64,000 nucleotides of DNA from Demequina sp. NBRC 110057 (GCF_002090175.1 NZ_BBRN01000006.1:310001-374000); one strand, 5' to 3'; counted from the stretch's first letter, positions 16,299 to 27,105 are shown. Made by a program: numbers and translations. Notes: a model not told the origin generated them from the sequence alone.

Positions 16299-17813
16299 TT
16301 AGGCGTCGACGGGCTCCCAGCCGGTGCCGGGCTCGCCGGCCTCGACGGGCGCCTCGCCCGACAGGTTGGCGCGCAGCTTGGCGCCCAGGTCGGCGTCCAC
16401 GTTGGTCCAGTACTGGATGGCCCGCTCGCGGATGTCGTCCGACTTCACGGCGCCCACGTGGCCAGTGATCTGCTCGAGGATGTGAGCCTTCTGCTGGTCG
16501 TTGAAGACGTCGCGGTAGAGCGATCCGGCCTGGCCGAAGTCGTCGTCCTCGGCGTGCAGGGTCGCCGCCGCACGCACCATGGCGCCGTCGGACTCCCAGT
16601 TGCCGGCGTCGCCAGCGCGCTCGGGGTCGGCGTGCGCGCCGCCCTTGCTGTTGGGGGCGTAGACGGGGGTCGAGGCCGAGGAGAAGGAGTAGCGCATGGC
16701 GCCGTCCTTGGCGTACGAGTGGCCGTTGGCGTCCGCGGCGTGCGGGGAGTTCACGGGCAAGTCGGCGTGATTGGTGCCCACGCGGTAGCGGTGAGCGTCG
16801 GCGTAGGAGAAGATGCGGGCCATCAGCATCTTGTCGGGGCTGGCACCGATGCCGGGGACGAAGTTGCTCGGCGCGAACGTGGCCTGCTCGATCTGCGCGA
16901 AGTAGTTCTCGGGGTTCTTGTTCAGCTCCATCACACCGACGGGGATCAGCGGGTAGTCACCGTGCGGCCACACCTTGGTGAGGTCGAACGGGTTGAAGCG
17001 GTAGTCCTTGGCGTCCTCGTAGGGCATGACCTGGACGAACAGGTCCCACTTGGGGAAGTCGCCGGCCTCGATGTGCTCGTAGAGGTCGCGGATGTGGTGG
17101 TCGCCGTCCGAGCCGGCGAGCTGCGCCGCCTCGTCGATCGACAGGCCGTGCACGCCCTGCTGGCTCTTGAAGTGGTACTTCACCCAGAAGCGCTCGCCCT
17201 CGGCGTTGATCCACTGGTACGTGTGCGAGCCGTAGCCCTGCATCTCGCGCCACGAGCGGGGAAGGCCGCGCTCACCCATGAGCCAGGTGACCTGGTGGGC
17301 GGACTCCGGCTGGAGCGTCCAGAAGTCCCACTGCATGTCGTTGTCGCGCAGGTGCGAGCCGGGAAGGCGCTTCTGCGAGCGGATGAAGTCGGGGAACTTG
17401 ATGCCGTCGCGGATGAAGAAGACGGGGGTGTTGTTGCCGACGAGGTCGTAGTTGCCCTCGGTCGTGTAGAACTTCAGCGCGAAGCCGCGGGGGTCGCGCC
17501 ACGTGTCGGGCGAGCCGTTCTCGCCGGCGACCGAGGAGAAGCGCGCAAGCATCTCGGTCTGGACGCCATCCTGGAACAGCGCGGCACGGGTGTACTTCGC
17601 GATGTCCGGGTTCGTCGTGGTGAAGGTACCGAACGCGCCGCCGCCCTTGGCGTGCACCACGCGCTCCGGCACGCGCTCACGGTTGAACTGCGCGAGCTTC
17701 TCGACCAGGTAGTGGTCGGTCAGCGCAGTGACGCCGTCGTTGCCGACGGTCTGCGAGTGCTGGTCCGACGCGACGGGCGCTCCGGAGTTGGTGGTGGTGA
17801 ACTTGTCGCTCAC
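16299..17813 (-). CDS. katA: Catalase (small-subunit, clade 3 type)
   Basis: Haem enzyme that dismutates hydrogen peroxide to water and oxygen. The 504 residues match the usual length. The catalytic histidine is H54 in [13 protein letters not shown], the proximal haem tyrosine lies in [12 protein letters not shown], and [11 protein letters not shown] and the long TP-rich substrate channel are present. The GTG at 17813 has AAGGAGG 5 bases upstream, which rules out the longer upstream starts. It lies 31 bases downstream of a Fur-family gene in the same direction, so it should be repressed by that regulator and induced by peroxide. Confidence 0.96.
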   Translation of the reverse strand: MSDKFTTTNSGAPVASDQHSQTVGNDGVTALTDHYLVEKLAQFNRERVPERVVHAKGGGAFGTFTTTNPDIAKYTRAALFQDGVQTEMLARFSSVAGENGSPDTWRDPRGFALKFYTTEGNYDLVGNNTPVFFIRDGIKFPDFIRSQKRLPGSHLRDNDMQWDFWTLQPESAHQVTWLMGERGLPRSWREMQGYGSHTYQWINAEGERFWVKYHFKSQQGVHGLSIDEAAQLAGSDGDHHIRDLYEHIEAGDFPKWDLFVQVMPYEDAKDYRFNPFDLTKVWPHGDYPLIPVGVMELNKNPENYFAQIEQATFAPSNFVPGIGASPDKMLMARIFSYADAHRYRVGTNHADLPVNSPHAADANGHSYAKDGAMRYSFSSASTPVYAPNSKGGAHADPERAGDAGNWESDGAMVRAAATLHAEDDDFGQAGSLYRDVFNDQQKAHILEQITGHVGAVKSDDIRERAIQYWTNVDADLGAKLRANLSGEAPVEAGEPGTGWEPVDA

Positions 17814-17844
17814 GGCGACCTCCTTGTATGACAGGTGGGACATG

Positions 17845-18300
17845 TCAGGGCGTCGTCTCGCCGGCATCGGCCTGGCTGGCCTTGCAGGCGGAGCAGACGC
17901 CCCAGAAGGTGACTTCGGCCTCCGAGAGGTCGAAGCCGCTGGTCGTGCTCGGCGTCAGGCAGGGCGCGTGCCCCGTGACGCAGTCGACGTCGGCGACGGC
18001 ACCGCACCGCTGGCACACGATGTGGTGGTGATTGTCGCCCACGCGAAGCTCGTAGAGTCCGGGCTGGCCCGCGGGCTCGATGCGGCGCGCGATCCCGGCT
18101 TCGGTCAGGTCGTTCAGCACGTTGTGCACGGCCTGTCGCGAGGTGGAGGGGAGAACGGTGGCGACGGCGGTCAGGACCGTGTCCACCCCCGAGTGGGGCC
18201 GCTCGTCGAGCGCCGCGATGACCGCGACGCGGCTGTCCGTCACCCGCAGGCCGGCGCCGCGCAACAGCGCGATCGGCTCGGTGGTGGCGGTCGTCTCCAT
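17845..18300 (-). CDS. furA: Fur-family peroxide-sensing repressor (FurA/CatR type)
   Basis: Metal-dependent repressor of the adjacent catalase gene. The 151 residues have the N-terminal winged helix ([35 protein letters not shown]) and the Fur metal motif [10 protein letters not shown] plus a second CxxC (CSACK), giving a structural zinc site. The best start is the ATG at 18300. No ribosome-binding site exists, but a promoter at 18308-18336 would place transcription start at or next to this ATG, so the message is probably leaderless, as described for mycobacterial furA. A GTG and an ATG just upstream (18306, 18309) are alternatives. Confidence 0.9.
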   Translation of the reverse strand: METTATTEPIALLRGAGLRVTDSRVAVIAALDERPHSGVDTVLTAVATVLPSTSRQAVHNVLNDLTEAGIARRIEPAGQPGLYELRVGDNHHHIVCQRCGAVADVDCVTGHAPCLTPSTTSGFDLSEAEVTFWGVCSACKASQADAGETTP

Positions 18301-18307
18301 GGCCACC

Positions 18308-18336
18308 ATGATGCCATCTTGTTTTTACTGTGTCAA
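18308..18336 (-). promoter_or_regulatory. Promoter and likely operator of furA-katA
   Basis: On the complement strand TTGACA (18336-18331) is separated by 17 bases from CATCAT (18313-18308; four of six bases match TATAAT), and the furA ATG follows within about 8 bases. The spacer CAGTAAAAACAAGATGG is strikingly AT-rich against this genome, as expected of a Fur-type operator. Confidence 0.6.
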
Positions 18337-18362
18337 AAGTAGGACGAACGTCCCCGATGTGA

Positions 18363-19127
18363 TCAGGCCCACTGCCCGCGTGCCATGAGGACCTCCTTGA
18401 GGAGGTCGGCGCGGTCGCTCACGATGCCGTCCACACCCATGTCCAGCAGGCGCTCCATGTGATCCCGACGGTTCACCGTCCACACGTGGACCTGCTTGCC
18501 GGCGGCGTGCGCCTTGGCGATGTGGCCCGGGAAGAGGATGGGCACGTTCTTCTGGCGCCACGGGATCTGCAGCGCGTCGACGTCGCCGAGCGTCTTGGCG
18601 GTGTCCGCGCCAAAGAACGTCCCCGCCCACCAGGCCAGCGCCTCGCGCTGGGCCGCCGGGCGCGCGACGGGACGGCTGAGCAGCGCCAGCGTCCGGCGGC
18701 GGCGCTGCACCGAAAATGAACCCAGGCAGACGCGGTCGTGAGCCTTGGTGCGCTCGATCGCCTTGGCGACGGGCTCGATGCCGGAGTCGCCCTTCACGTC
18801 GATGTTGAGCCTCACCTCAGGCCAGGTGCCGAGGACATCCTCGAGGGCCGGCACCGGCTCCACGCCGCCGATGCGCGCCGCCTTCACCGAGGACCATTGC
18901 CGCTCGTCCACACGTCCGGTCGCGTCGGTGGTGCGGTCGAGGGTCTCGTCGTGCAGGGCCACGGCCACGCCGTCGGCAGTGCCGTGGGCGTCGGTCTCGA
19001 GGTAGCGGTAGCCCAGATCGATGGCCGCCTGAAACGCCTTCATCGAGTTCTCGAGCCCCTCAAGGGAGAAACCACGGTGCGCGAGGGCGACCGGACGGCC
19101 GCCGTTGTCGAAGTACGGGTGGCTCAT
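18363..19127 (-). CDS. Glycerophosphodiester phosphodiesterase
   Basis: Hydrolyses glycerophosphodiesters to glycerol-3-phosphate and an alcohol. The 254 residues show the catalytic H17-R-G (AHRGFS), E44-T-D46 (YLETDAH) and H59-D (ALHDETLDRTT), and the barrel ends with VHVWTVN and GVDGIVSDR, all diagnostic of the GDPD family. There is no signal peptide, so it acts in the cytosol. Its ATG overlaps the stop of the upstream alpha/beta hydrolase by four bases (ATGA). The coupling with a lipase-like enzyme suggests joint phospholipid or lipid turnover. Confidence 0.95.
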   Translation of the reverse strand: MSHPYFDNGGRPVALAHRGFSLEGLENSMKAFQAAIDLGYRYLETDAHGTADGVAVALHDETLDRTTDATGRVDERQWSSVKAARIGGVEPVPALEDVLGTWPEVRLNIDVKGDSGIEPVAKAIERTKAHDRVCLGSFSVQRRRRTLALLSRPVARPAAQREALAWWAGTFFGADTAKTLGDVDALQIPWRQKNVPILFPGHIAKAHAAGKQVHVWTVNRRDHMERLLDMGVDGIVSDRADLLKEVLMARGQWA

Positions 19128-20092
19128 TCCAGCACCTTAACCGTGAAGGCCCGCACGGCGTCGAGGTAACGCTGACGAGGGGCATCGGCGCTGAGCGCCA
19201 GGTCGTGGATGGCACCCTCGACCACCAGCCTCTCGACGTCACCGCCGAGCCCGGCCGCCACCCTGTCGATGGCGGCGACGTCCACCACCGTGTCCTGGCT
19301 GCCGTGGCGAGGATTGTCGAGGCGATCGGGACCCGTCGAGTCCGCCGACGCGAGCAGGATGGGGACCTCGATAGCCAACCCCGCGGCCACCCGCGTGCGG
19401 GCCGCGAGGGTCGCGGCGAGCCACCCGGCGGTGGCGCCCACGCCCTCGGGCCGCTTCCACGACGTGTCGAACACCCACCCGCGCTGGCTCAGCCCCGTCG
19501 TGTAGGGCGACGGCGCCGGCACCACCACGCGGCGCGGCTGGTAGCGGGCGAGGGTGGGGACGATGCGCATGGCGGCCGCCTGCCACGCGGACAGCGGCAA
19601 CCCGAACAGCGGCCCGTCAAGGATGAGGCCGGCGAGGCCGGGGTCGGGGCGGTCGTGCGCCCAGATCGTGGCCGCCAGGCCACCCGTCGAATGGGCGTGC
19701 ACCACGAGGGGGAGCTCACCGAACCCCCTGACCCCCGCATCGACCCTCACCGCGGCCGCGGCATCGGCGATGTCCTCACCCAGCTCATCGATGTGACCGA
19801 TGTGGTGTGCCTGGTTACCCTCGCGCAGCGACCTGCCCGCCCGGCGCATGTCGACGGCGTAGACGGCGCAGCCGGACTCGGCGAGAGCATCGGCCAGGTG
19901 CGTGGCGAAGAAGTAGTCGTTGTAGCCGTGGACGATGAGCGCGACACCGCGCGGCGCCTCGGGCACCGCCTCCCGGCGGATGAGGGTCCTGGTGAGCGGG
20001 CCGTCCTCCTGGCCGCCCGCGGCGGCGGGCGCGCCGAGGTCCGCCGCCTCGTACCCGTCGAGGATGTCGTGGTGCCACTCCAGCGTGCTCAT
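19124..20092 (-). CDS. Alpha/beta hydrolase (monoacylglycerol-lipase-like, serine aminopeptidase S33 fold)
   Basis: Predicted cytosolic lipase or esterase of 322 residues. The oxyanion region is IVHGYND (about 53-59). The nucleophile S135 lies in HAHSTGG, a GxSxG variant with Ala in place of the first Gly. The acid/histidine end is around GAIHDLALS. Such 'Hydrolase_4' proteins cleave monoacylglycerols or lysophospholipids. It is the first gene of a coupled pair with the phosphodiesterase and is divergent from the transporter at 20166. Confidence 0.88.
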   Translation of the reverse strand: MSTLEWHHDILDGYEAADLGAPAAAGGQEDGPLTRTLIRREAVPEAPRGVALIVHGYNDYFFATHLADALAESGCAVYAVDMRRAGRSLREGNQAHHIGHIDELGEDIADAAAAVRVDAGVRGFGELPLVVHAHSTGGLAATIWAHDRPDPGLAGLILDGPLFGLPLSAWQAAAMRIVPTLARYQPRRVVVPAPSPYTTGLSQRGWVFDTSWKRPEGVGATAGWLAATLAARTRVAAGLAIEVPILLASADSTGPDRLDNPRHGSQDTVVDVAAIDRVAAGLGGDVERLVVEGAIHDLALSADAPRQRYLDAVRAFTVKVLE

Positions 20093-20165
20093 GACACGAG
20101 CCTATCCACGGGACCCGCCGCGTGGCCGTCACCCGCGATTCACCTGGCAGCGGCACACTTGGCGC

Positions 20166-21539
20166 ATGAGCGACCACGACGATGTGCTGCCCGCGACCGC
20201 GGACGCCCCCGGCCATCCCGACGCCGACAGCGTTCCCCGCCAGCAGGTGTGGGCGTGGGCGCTGTGGGACTGGGCCACGCAGCCGTTCAACTCGGTCATC
20301 ATCACGTTCGTCTTTACCGCGCTGTACCTCACCAAGGACAGCTTCATGGACCCCGCCGTGGTCGAGCTCGGCGAGAACGATCCCGCGTACAAGGCGGCCA
20401 GCGCCGCCCTCGACGCGAACCTCGGCTGGGGCATCACCGTGGCCGGCATCCTGGTCGCGGTCTTGGCCCCCGTGCTGGGGCAGCGGGCCGATGCCACCGG
20501 CCGGCGCAAGTCGTGGCTCGGATGGATGACACTGCTGCTCGTCGCCTGCGTGGGCGGGCTGTACTTCGTGGAGGCGACGCCCGACGCGTTCTGGCTCGGC
20601 GTGGGGCTCATCGCGGTCGGCTCGATCGTGGCCGAGATCGCGAATGTCAACTACTACGCGATGATGACGCAGGTCTCGACGCCCTCGACCATGGGCCGGG
20701 TCTCCGGGCTGGGGTGGGGACTGGGGTACATGGGTGGCATCGTGGCGCTCGTCATCGTGGTGTTGCTCGACACCTTCGACTGGTTCGGCATGGACACATC
20801 GAACGGCATGGCATACCGGCTCATCGCTGTGGGCTGCGCGGTGTGGACCCTCGCGTTTGCCTGGCCGCTGTTCGTCTACGTGCCGGAGACCAAGGTGCGC
20901 CGGCGCCCCACGGTGGGGCTGCTGCGCGGCTACGCGGTGCTCGTCGCCGACCTGCGCAGGCTGTGGAACGAGGCACGGTCCACCCTGTGGTTCCTGCTCG
21001 CCTCCGCCGTGTACCGCGACGGCCTCGCCGGCGTGTTCACCTTTGGCGCGATCATCGCGGCCAAGGCGTTTGGGTTCTCCGATCAGCAGGTCATCATCTT
21101 CGGCATCGCCGCGAACCTGGTGGCGGGAGTCTCGACCATCATCTTCGGCCGGTTCGACGACCGCTGGGGACCGCGCCGCGTGATCGTGCTGTCGCTCGCA
21201 ACGATCGTGGGCGCCGGCCTGGTGATTGTCGTGCTGCACTCGGTGGGCGCGATCGTGTTCTGGATCTGCGGCCTGCTGTTGTCGGGCATGGTGGGTCCGG
21301 CGCAGGCGGCGTCCCGGTCACTGCTCTCCCGCGTCTCGCCCGAGGGACGCGAGGCGGAGATGTTCGGCCTCTACGCCACCACCGGTCGGGCGGCATCGTT
21401 CATGGCTCCCGCGATGTGGTCGCTGTCGATCACCATCTTCGGTGCGACCATCTGGGGAACGCTCGGGGTCATCGCCGTCGTCGCGCTCGGCCTCGCGCTG
21501 CTGGTCCTCATGAAGACCCCGCAGCCCGGCCGCGCCTGA
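20166..21539 (+). CDS. MFS transporter, Atg22/UMF1-like
   Basis: Twelve-span membrane transporter of 457 residues. The N-terminal signature WAWALWDWATQPFNSVIITFVF and the RADATGRRK loop between helices 2 and 3 are typical of the Atg22-like (vacuole effluxer-like) MFS group, whose bacterial substrates are unknown; nutrient efflux is a guess. I chose the ATG at 20166, which has only a weak ribosome-binding site, because the family begins with a short cytosolic segment. Upstream in-frame codons overlap the divergent hydrolase gene. Confidence 0.9.
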   Translation: MSDHDDVLPATADAPGHPDADSVPRQQVWAWALWDWATQPFNSVIITFVFTALYLTKDSFMDPAVVELGENDPAYKAASAALDANLGWGITVAGILVAVLAPVLGQRADATGRRKSWLGWMTLLLVACVGGLYFVEATPDAFWLGVGLIAVGSIVAEIANVNYYAMMTQVSTPSTMGRVSGLGWGLGYMGGIVALVIVVLLDTFDWFGMDTSNGMAYRLIAVGCAVWTLAFAWPLFVYVPETKVRRRPTVGLLRGYAVLVADLRRLWNEARSTLWFLLASAVYRDGLAGVFTFGAIIAAKAFGFSDQQVIIFGIAANLVAGVSTIIFGRFDDRWGPRRVIVLSLATIVGAGLVIVVLHSVGAIVFWICGLLLSGMVGPAQAASRSLLSRVSPEGREAEMFGLYATTGRAASFMAPAMWSLSITIFGATIWGTLGVIAVVALGLALLVLMKTPQPGRA

Positions 21540-21640
21540 CTCTCAGTCTGCGGTCACCGGTTCGCGCGCCAGTGGACGGTGAGGGCGCGCCCGTACACCT
21601 GGGTGCCTCCTGGTGGGCAGTGAGGGTACCCAGACATGCG

Positions 21641-21676
21641 TCGAGGCCCCAGAGCACGGTTGCTCCGGGGCCTCGA
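21641..21676 (-). terminator. gyrA terminator
   Basis: TCGAGGCCCC-a-GAGCA (21641-21656) pairs with 21661-21676 at 15 of 16 positions around a 4-base loop, 11 bases downstream of the gyrA stop. Confidence 0.75.
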
Positions 21677-21687
21677 TAGATGTCGCG

Positions 21688-24333
21688 TTAGGACTCGTCA
21701 GTCGCGGGTGCCTCCGCCGCTGCGGCGGGGGTCTCGGCGGACTCGGGGGCTTCGGCGTCCTCGGCCTCGACCTCCTCCTCGACCTTGCGCTCGACGTTGC
21801 GGGCGATGCCGATGACCTTGTCACCCTTGCCGGGCTTGGCGAAGATGACGCCCATCGTGTTGCGGCCCTTCGCGGGGACCTCCACCACGTTGGACCGGAC
21901 CACCTTGCCGGACTCCATGATGACGAGCACCTCGTCGGTCTCGTCCACGAGCAGCGCACCCACCAGGTCGCCGCGCTCATCGGTGAGCTTGCCCACCTTC
22001 ACTCCCAGGCCGCCGCGGTGCTTGGCATCCCAGGCCGATGCGGCGGTGCGCTTGGCGTAGCCGAGCTCGGTCACGACGAACGAGTACGGGCCGTCGGAGA
22101 CCTCGACCTCGGCGCCTTCCGCATCGGTCACGGTGCCGTCGGCGTCGGTGCCCTCGGGGACCTCGGCACCGATGACGTCGAGAGCGAGCAGCTCGTCGTC
22201 GTCACGGAAGCTCATGCCCTTGACGCCCGAGGTGGCACGGCCGGTGGCACGGATCTCATCGTCGGTCGCGTGGAAGCGGACCGACTGACCCTTGCGGGAC
22301 ACCAGCATGAGGTCGTCCTCGGGGCCGGCCAGGCGGGCCGAGACCAGCTCGTCGGGACGCAGTTCGCCGTCCTCGCCTTCGACGTCTCGCAGGTTGATCG
22401 CGATGAGGCCGCCGGAGCGGTTCGAGTCGTACGCCGAGAGGTCGGTCTTCTTCACCAGGCCGCGCTTGGTGGCGAGCACCAGGTACGGCTTGTCCTCGTA
22501 GGAGGCGATGTCGAGAACCTGGGCGATCTCCTCGCCGGGCTGGAACGCGAGCAGGTTGGCGACGTGCTGACCCTTCGAGTCACGGCCGCCCTCGGGAAGC
22601 TCGTAGCCCTTGGCGCGGTAGACGCGGCCAAAGTTGGTGAAGAACAGCAGCCAGCGGTGGGTGGTGGTCACGAAGAAGTGCTCCACCATGTCGTCGCTGC
22701 GCAGAGTCGCGCCGCGCACTCCCTTGCCGCCACGCTTCTGCGCCCGGTACTGGTCCGACCGCGTGCGCTTGGCGTAGCCGCCGCGGGTGATCGTGACGAC
22801 GACCTCCTCCTCGGCGATGAGGTCCTCGATGTCGACCGAGCCGTCGAACGGGGAGATCTCCGTGCGGCGCTCGTCGCCGAACTTGCGGACAATCTCCGCG
22901 AGTTCCTCGGACACGATGGTGCGCTGACGGTCCTCGGAGGCGAGGATCGCCTTGAGGTCGTCGATCTCCGCCATGAGCTTGGCGTAGTCCTCTTCGATCT
23001 TCTGGCGCTCCAGGGCCGCGAGGCGACGCAGCTGGAGGTTGAGGATCGCGTTGGCCTGGACCTCGTCGACGTCCAGCAGCTCCATGAGGCCCTGGCGGGC
23101 CTCGTCGGCCGACGGCGAGCGACGGATGAGGGCGATCACCTCGTCGAGCTGGTCAAGAGCCTTCACGTAGCCACGCAGGATGTGGGCCTCGCGCTCGGCC
23201 TCCCGCAGGCGGTAGGCGGTGCGGCGCTGGATGACCTCGATCTGGTGGGTGATCCAGTGACGCACGAACGAGTCGAGCGGCAGCGTACGCGGCACGCCGT
23301 CGACCAGGGCGACCATGTTGGCGCCGAAGGTCTCCTGCAGCTGCGTGTGCTTGTACAGGTTGTTGAGGACCACCTTCGCGACGGCGTCGCGCTTCAGCAC
23401 GATCACCAGGCGCTGGCCGGTGCGGCCCGAGGTCTCGTCGCGGATGTCCGCGATGCCGGCGATCTTGCCGTCCTTGACGAGCTCGGCGATCTTGAGAGCG
23501 AGGTTGTCGGGGTTGACCTGGTACGGCAGCGCCGTCACCACGAGGCACTGGCGGCCCTGGAGCTCCTCGACGTTCACCACGGAGCGCATCGTGATCGAGC
23601 CGCGGCCCGTGCGGTACGCCTCGTCGATGCCCTTGCGGCCAAGGATCATGGCGCCGGTGGGGAAGTCGGGGCCCTTGATGCGCTGGATCAGCGCCTCGAG
23701 CAGCTCCTCGCGGGACGCGCCCGGGTGGTCGAGCGCCCACTGGACGCCGTCGGCGACCTCGCGCAGGTTGTGCGGCGGGATGTTGGTCGCCATACCGACC
23801 GCGATACCGGCGGAGCCGTTGACCAGGAGGTTCGGGAAGCGCGCGGGAAGAACCTTGGGCTCCTGCGTGCGACCGTCGTAGTTGTCCTGGAAATCGACGG
23901 TGTCCTTGTCGATGTCCTTGACCATCTCCATGGCGATGGACGCCATGCGGGCCTCGGTGTAACGGTGCGCGGCGGCGGGGTCGTTACCGGGGGAGCCGAA
24001 GTTGCCCTGGCCGTCGGCCAGCGGGTAGCGCAGGGACCAGTCCTGCACCATGCGCACGAGGGTGTCGTAGACGGCGGAGTCACCGTGCGGGTGGTAGTTA
24101 CCCATCACCTCGCCGATGATGCGCGTGCACTTCGAGAACGCGCGGTCGGGACGGTAGCCGCCGTCGTACATCGCGTAGATGACGCGACGGTGGACGGGCT
24201 TCAGGCCGTCACGGACGTCGGGCAGGGCACGCCCGACGATGACCGACATGGCGTAGTCGAGGTACGACTGCTGCATCTCGACATTGAGATCGACCTGGTC
24301 GATCCGGCCGTGGTTGTGAACCTCAGATGTCAA
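21688..24333 (-). CDS. gyrA: DNA gyrase subunit A
   Basis: Breakage-reunion subunit of gyrase, which introduces negative supercoils. The 881 residues carry the catalytic tyrosine Y125 (AHRYTEARM) and the GyrA-box QKRGGKG, and the C-terminal beta-pinwheel ends in an Ala/Glu-rich tail. The quinolone-determining stretch [11 protein letters not shown] has Ser86 and Asp90, the susceptible-type residues at the E. coli 83 and 87 positions. The start overlaps the gyrB stop by 11 bases, so translation is coupled. Confidence 0.98.
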   Translation of the reverse strand: MTSEVHNHGRIDQVDLNVEMQQSYLDYAMSVIVGRALPDVRDGLKPVHRRVIYAMYDGGYRPDRAFSKCTRIIGEVMGNYHPHGDSAVYDTLVRMVQDWSLRYPLADGQGNFGSPGNDPAAAHRYTEARMASIAMEMVKDIDKDTVDFQDNYDGRTQEPKVLPARFPNLLVNGSAGIAVGMATNIPPHNLREVADGVQWALDHPGASREELLEALIQRIKGPDFPTGAMILGRKGIDEAYRTGRGSITMRSVVNVEELQGRQCLVVTALPYQVNPDNLALKIAELVKDGKIAGIADIRDETSGRTGQRLVIVLKRDAVAKVVLNNLYKHTQLQETFGANMVALVDGVPRTLPLDSFVRHWITHQIEVIQRRTAYRLREAEREAHILRGYVKALDQLDEVIALIRRSPSADEARQGLMELLDVDEVQANAILNLQLRRLAALERQKIEEDYAKLMAEIDDLKAILASEDRQRTIVSEELAEIVRKFGDERRTEISPFDGSVDIEDLIAEEEVVVTITRGGYAKRTRSDQYRAQKRGGKGVRGATLRSDDMVEHFFVTTTHRWLLFFTNFGRVYRAKGYELPEGGRDSKGQHVANLLAFQPGEEIAQVLDIASYEDKPYLVLATKRGLVKKTDLSAYDSNRSGGLIAINLRDVEGEDGELRPDELVSARLAGPEDDLMLVSRKGQSVRFHATDDEIRATGRATSGVKGMSFRDDDELLALDVIGAEVPEGTDADGTVTDAEGAEVEVSDGPYSFVVTELGYAKRTAASAWDAKHRGGLGVKVGKLTDERGDLVGALLVDETDEVLVIMESGKVVRSNVVEVPAKGRNTMGVIFAKPGKGDKVIGIARNVERKVEEEVEAEDAEAPESAETPAAAAEAPATDES

Positions 24334-26335
24334 GGAACCTCACGTCCTTCGCGTTGCGCTGGATGAAGTTGCGGCGCGACTCGACGTCGTCGCCCATCAG
24401 GATGGAGAACGTCTCGTCGGCGAGCGCCGCGTCGTCCATGGTGACCTGGAGAAGGGTGCGGGTCTCGGGGTCCATCGTGGTCTCCCACAGCTCCGAGTAG
24501 TCCATCTCACCCAGGCCCTTGTAGCGCTGGATGCCGTTCTCCTTGGGGATCTTCTTGCCGTTGGCGAGCCCGTCCTTCAGGACGGCGTCGCGCTCACGGT
24601 CGGTGAAGACGTAGTCGTGGTCGGCGTTGGACCACTTGATCTTGTACAGCGGCGGCTGAGCCAGGTACACGTAGCCTGCCTCGATGAGCGGACGCATGTA
24701 GCGGAACAGCACCGTCAGCAGCAGGGTGCGGATGTGCTGGCCGTCCACATCGGCATCGGCCATCAGCACGATCTTGTGATAGCGCGACTTTTCCAGGTCG
24801 AACTCGTCGCCGATGCCGGAGCCGAAGGCGGTGAACAGCGCCTGGATCTCGGCGTTGCCGAGGGCGCGGTCGAGGCGGGCGCGCTCGACGTTCAGCACCT
24901 TGCCTCGCAGCGGCAGGATCGCCTGGGTCGCGGGGTTGCGGCCGCGCACTGCCGAGCCGCCTGCGGAGTCACCCTCGACGAGGAAGATCTCGGAAATCGA
25001 GGGGTCCTTCGACGAGCAGTCGCGCAGCTTGCCGGGCATGCCGCCGGACTCAAGCAGGCCCTTGCGGCGCGTGGCCTCGCGCGCCTTGCGGGCGGCGAGT
25101 CGCGCCTGCGAGGCCTGGAGAGCCTTGCGGATGATCTCCTTTGCCTCGTTGGGGTGGGCGTCGAACCAGTCGCCCATGCGCTCGCCGACCATGCGCTGCA
25201 CGAAGGTCTTCGCCTCGGTGTTGCCCAGCTTGGTCTTGGTCTGGCCCTCGAACTGCGGCTCGCCCAGCTTCACGGAGATGACGCAGGTGAGGCCCTCGCG
25301 GACATCGTCGCCCGTGAGGTTGTCGTCCTTGTCCTTGATGAGGCCCTTCTCGCGCGCGTAACGGTTGACCAGGCTGGTCAGCGCGGCGCGGAAGCCCTCC
25401 TCGTGGGTACCGCCCTCGGTGGTGGCGATGGTGTTCGCGTAGGTGAAGACCGACTCGGAGTAGGAGGTGGTCCACTGCATGGCCATCTCGAGCGAGATCG
25501 CCTTCTCGGTGTCCTCGGCCTCAATGTCGATCACGTCGGCGTGCACCAGCTCCGCCTTCTTGGCGTCATTGAGGTGCGCGACGTAGTCGATGAGGCCGCC
25601 GTCGTACTTGTAGACGACGGTGCGCGAGGTGGGGGCGTCGTCGTCGCCCTCCGACTCGACGTCGTCCGATGCGGTGACGTGCTCGGGGCGCTCGTCCGTC
25701 AGCTGGATGGACAGGCCCTTGTTCAGGAACGCCATCTGCTGGAAGCGCGCGCGCAGCGTCTCGAAGTCGTACTCGGTGGTCTCGAAGATCTCCGGGTCGG
25801 CCCAGAAGGTCTGCTGCGTACCGGTCGCGTCGGTGTCCTCGCCCTTGACGAGCGTGCCCTGCGGCTTGCCGCCGTCGGCAAAGGACTGGCGCCACACGCT
25901 TCCCTGGCGGCGCACCTCGGTCTCGACCTTGTAGCTCAGCGCGTTCACGACCGAGATACCCACGCCGTGGAGTCCACCGGAGACCGCGTAGCCGCCGCCG
26001 CCGAACTTTCCGCCCGCGTGGAGGATCGTCATGACAACCTCGACAGTGGGCTTGCCCTCGGTCGGGTGCAGGTCGACGGGGATGCCACGGCCGTTGTCGG
26101 TGACCTTGACTCCGCCATCTGCCAGGAGCGTCACCGTGATGGTGTCGCAATAGCCCGCGAGGGCCTCATCGACGGAGTTGTCGACCACCTCGTACACCAG
26201 GTGGTGCAGGCCACGCTCTCCTGTGGAGCCGATGTACATGCCCGGTCGCTTACGGACGGCCTCGAGGCCCTCCAGGACGGTGATGTTCTCGGCACCGTAG
26301 GCAGGCTGAGCGGGCGTCGCGTCATTCTCGGCCAC
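24323..26335 (-). CDS. gyrB: DNA gyrase subunit B
   Basis: ATPase subunit of gyrase, 670 residues. The GHKL ATPase motifs NSVDEAL, DNGRGIP and GGLHGVG are in the N-terminal third. The Toprim motifs EGDSAGG and DADVDGQHI and the tail [10 protein letters not shown] are in the C-terminal third. The GTG at 26335 has AAAGG 9 bases upstream. A TAGAAT that could be a -10 box lies at 26401-26396 on the complement strand, about 60 bases upstream of the start, but I see no good -35. It is upstream of and overlapping gyrA. Confidence 0.98.
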   Translation of the reverse strand: MAENDATPAQPAYGAENITVLEGLEAVRKRPGMYIGSTGERGLHHLVYEVVDNSVDEALAGYCDTITVTLLADGGVKVTDNGRGIPVDLHPTEGKPTVEVVMTILHAGGKFGGGGYAVSGGLHGVGISVVNALSYKVETEVRRQGSVWRQSFADGGKPQGTLVKGEDTDATGTQQTFWADPEIFETTEYDFETLRARFQQMAFLNKGLSIQLTDERPEHVTASDDVESEGDDDAPTSRTVVYKYDGGLIDYVAHLNDAKKAELVHADVIDIEAEDTEKAISLEMAMQWTTSYSESVFTYANTIATTEGGTHEEGFRAALTSLVNRYAREKGLIKDKDDNLTGDDVREGLTCVISVKLGEPQFEGQTKTKLGNTEAKTFVQRMVGERMGDWFDAHPNEAKEIIRKALQASQARLAARKAREATRRKGLLESGGMPGKLRDCSSKDPSISEIFLVEGDSAGGSAVRGRNPATQAILPLRGKVLNVERARLDRALGNAEIQALFTAFGSGIGDEFDLEKSRYHKIVLMADADVDGQHIRTLLLTVLFRYMRPLIEAGYVYLAQPPLYKIKWSNADHDYVFTDRERDAVLKDGLANGKKIPKENGIQRYKGLGEMDYSELWETTMDPETRTLLQVTMDDAALADETFSILMGDDVESRRNFIQRNAKDVRFLDI

Positions 26336-26538
26336 AGATTTTCGCCTTTCACGGGACTGACGCGGGCTGAGACAGCACGCGATGTACTCCGTGGAATTCT
26401 AGCGCGTTCTAGGGCCCATCAGTGAGCGTACGTGGCCGTTTGGGGAGAACCCTGTGACTGCACTTTCAGGCTGCCGATGCCGAGGCTGCCGGCCTCACTT
26501 GACATAACGCACTGGCGGTCACGTTTCACGATGACGAT
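26336..26538. other. gyrB upstream region
   Basis: About 200 bases between gyrB and the DUF721 gene. It holds the possible TAGAAT -10 box of gyrB and, on the + strand, a TTGACA (26502-26507) with no gene behind it. The half-site GTTTCACG near 26523 resembles one arm of parS but is not a site. I see no terminator after the DUF721 gene. Confidence 0.4.
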
Positions 26539-27105
26539 TTACCCGTACGTGTCCCGTGGTCCACGGCCCGGGACCCTGCGCGACCCTCGCGACCACGACC
26601 GCGCCGTGGGGCCGAGCACCTTGAGCTCGCGCACGATGTCGCGGCCGAACTCCTCGTTGATCCGGTGGCGGATCTGGCCGTTCATGATCTGCAGCTGGGT
26701 GGCCCACGCCGTCGAGGTCGCCCGCACCGTGAGGACTCCCTCGTCGAAGGTCAGCGGCTCGCAGTGGTCGGCAATCTGGTCGCCGACGATCTGACGCCAG
26801 CGGCCCATGACGCCGGAGACCTCGATCTGGTCGGTCCAGCCCATGCGGCGCAGCAGCGCCTCGACCGCCTCCGACATCGGCTGCGGATCACGGCCGGGGG
26901 AGAACGGCTGCGAGTCTCGGCGCTTCTCCTTCTGTTCGCGCTTGGCCGCGGTGGGAGAGGTGCGGTACGCGCCGCGTTGACGGGCCGATGCCCTCGCGCG
27001 CTCCATCGCCTCGCGCGCCAGGTCGGCGCCGCTAGTGCGTGCGGGGGTGGGCTCGGGTGTGTCCGATGCTCCGGGGAGGTCCGATGCCTCGGTCTCGTCA
27101 GGCAT
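26539..27105 (-). CDS. dciA: DUF721 / DciA-family protein, predicted helicase-loading factor
   Basis: DciA is the ancestral bacterial factor that interacts with the replicative helicase DnaB, which is encoded near the far end of this window. The 188 residues have a charged, disordered N-terminal half (many Arg, Lys and Ser) and the KH-like DUF721 domain at about 78-165 (WRQIVGDQIADHCEPL, GVLTVRATSTAWATQLQ, LLRRMGW). The usual actinobacterial position is between recF and gyrB, as here. Its start overlaps the recF stop by 8 bases. The C-terminus is an Arg/Gly-rich tail. Confidence 0.88.
   Translation of the reverse strand: MPDETEASDLPGASDTPEPTPARTSGADLAREAMERARASARQRGAYRTSPTAAKREQKEKRRDSQPFSPGRDPQPMSEAVEALLRRMGWTDQIEVSGVMGRWRQIVGDQIADHCEPLTFDEGVLTVRATSTAWATQLQIMNGQIRHRINEEFGRDIVRELKVLGPTARSWSRGSRRVPGRGPRDTYG

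Noticed and set aside
21613-24366. Long open frame antisense to gyrA, and similar mirrors of gyrB, katA and murJ
   Set aside because: The sense products are unmistakable and the antisense products show no family motif.
26501-26540. TTGACA and a GTTTCACG half-site upstream of gyrB as promoter and parS
   Set aside because: The promoter-like box faces away from gyrB with no gene behind it, and the parS half-site lacks the second arm.
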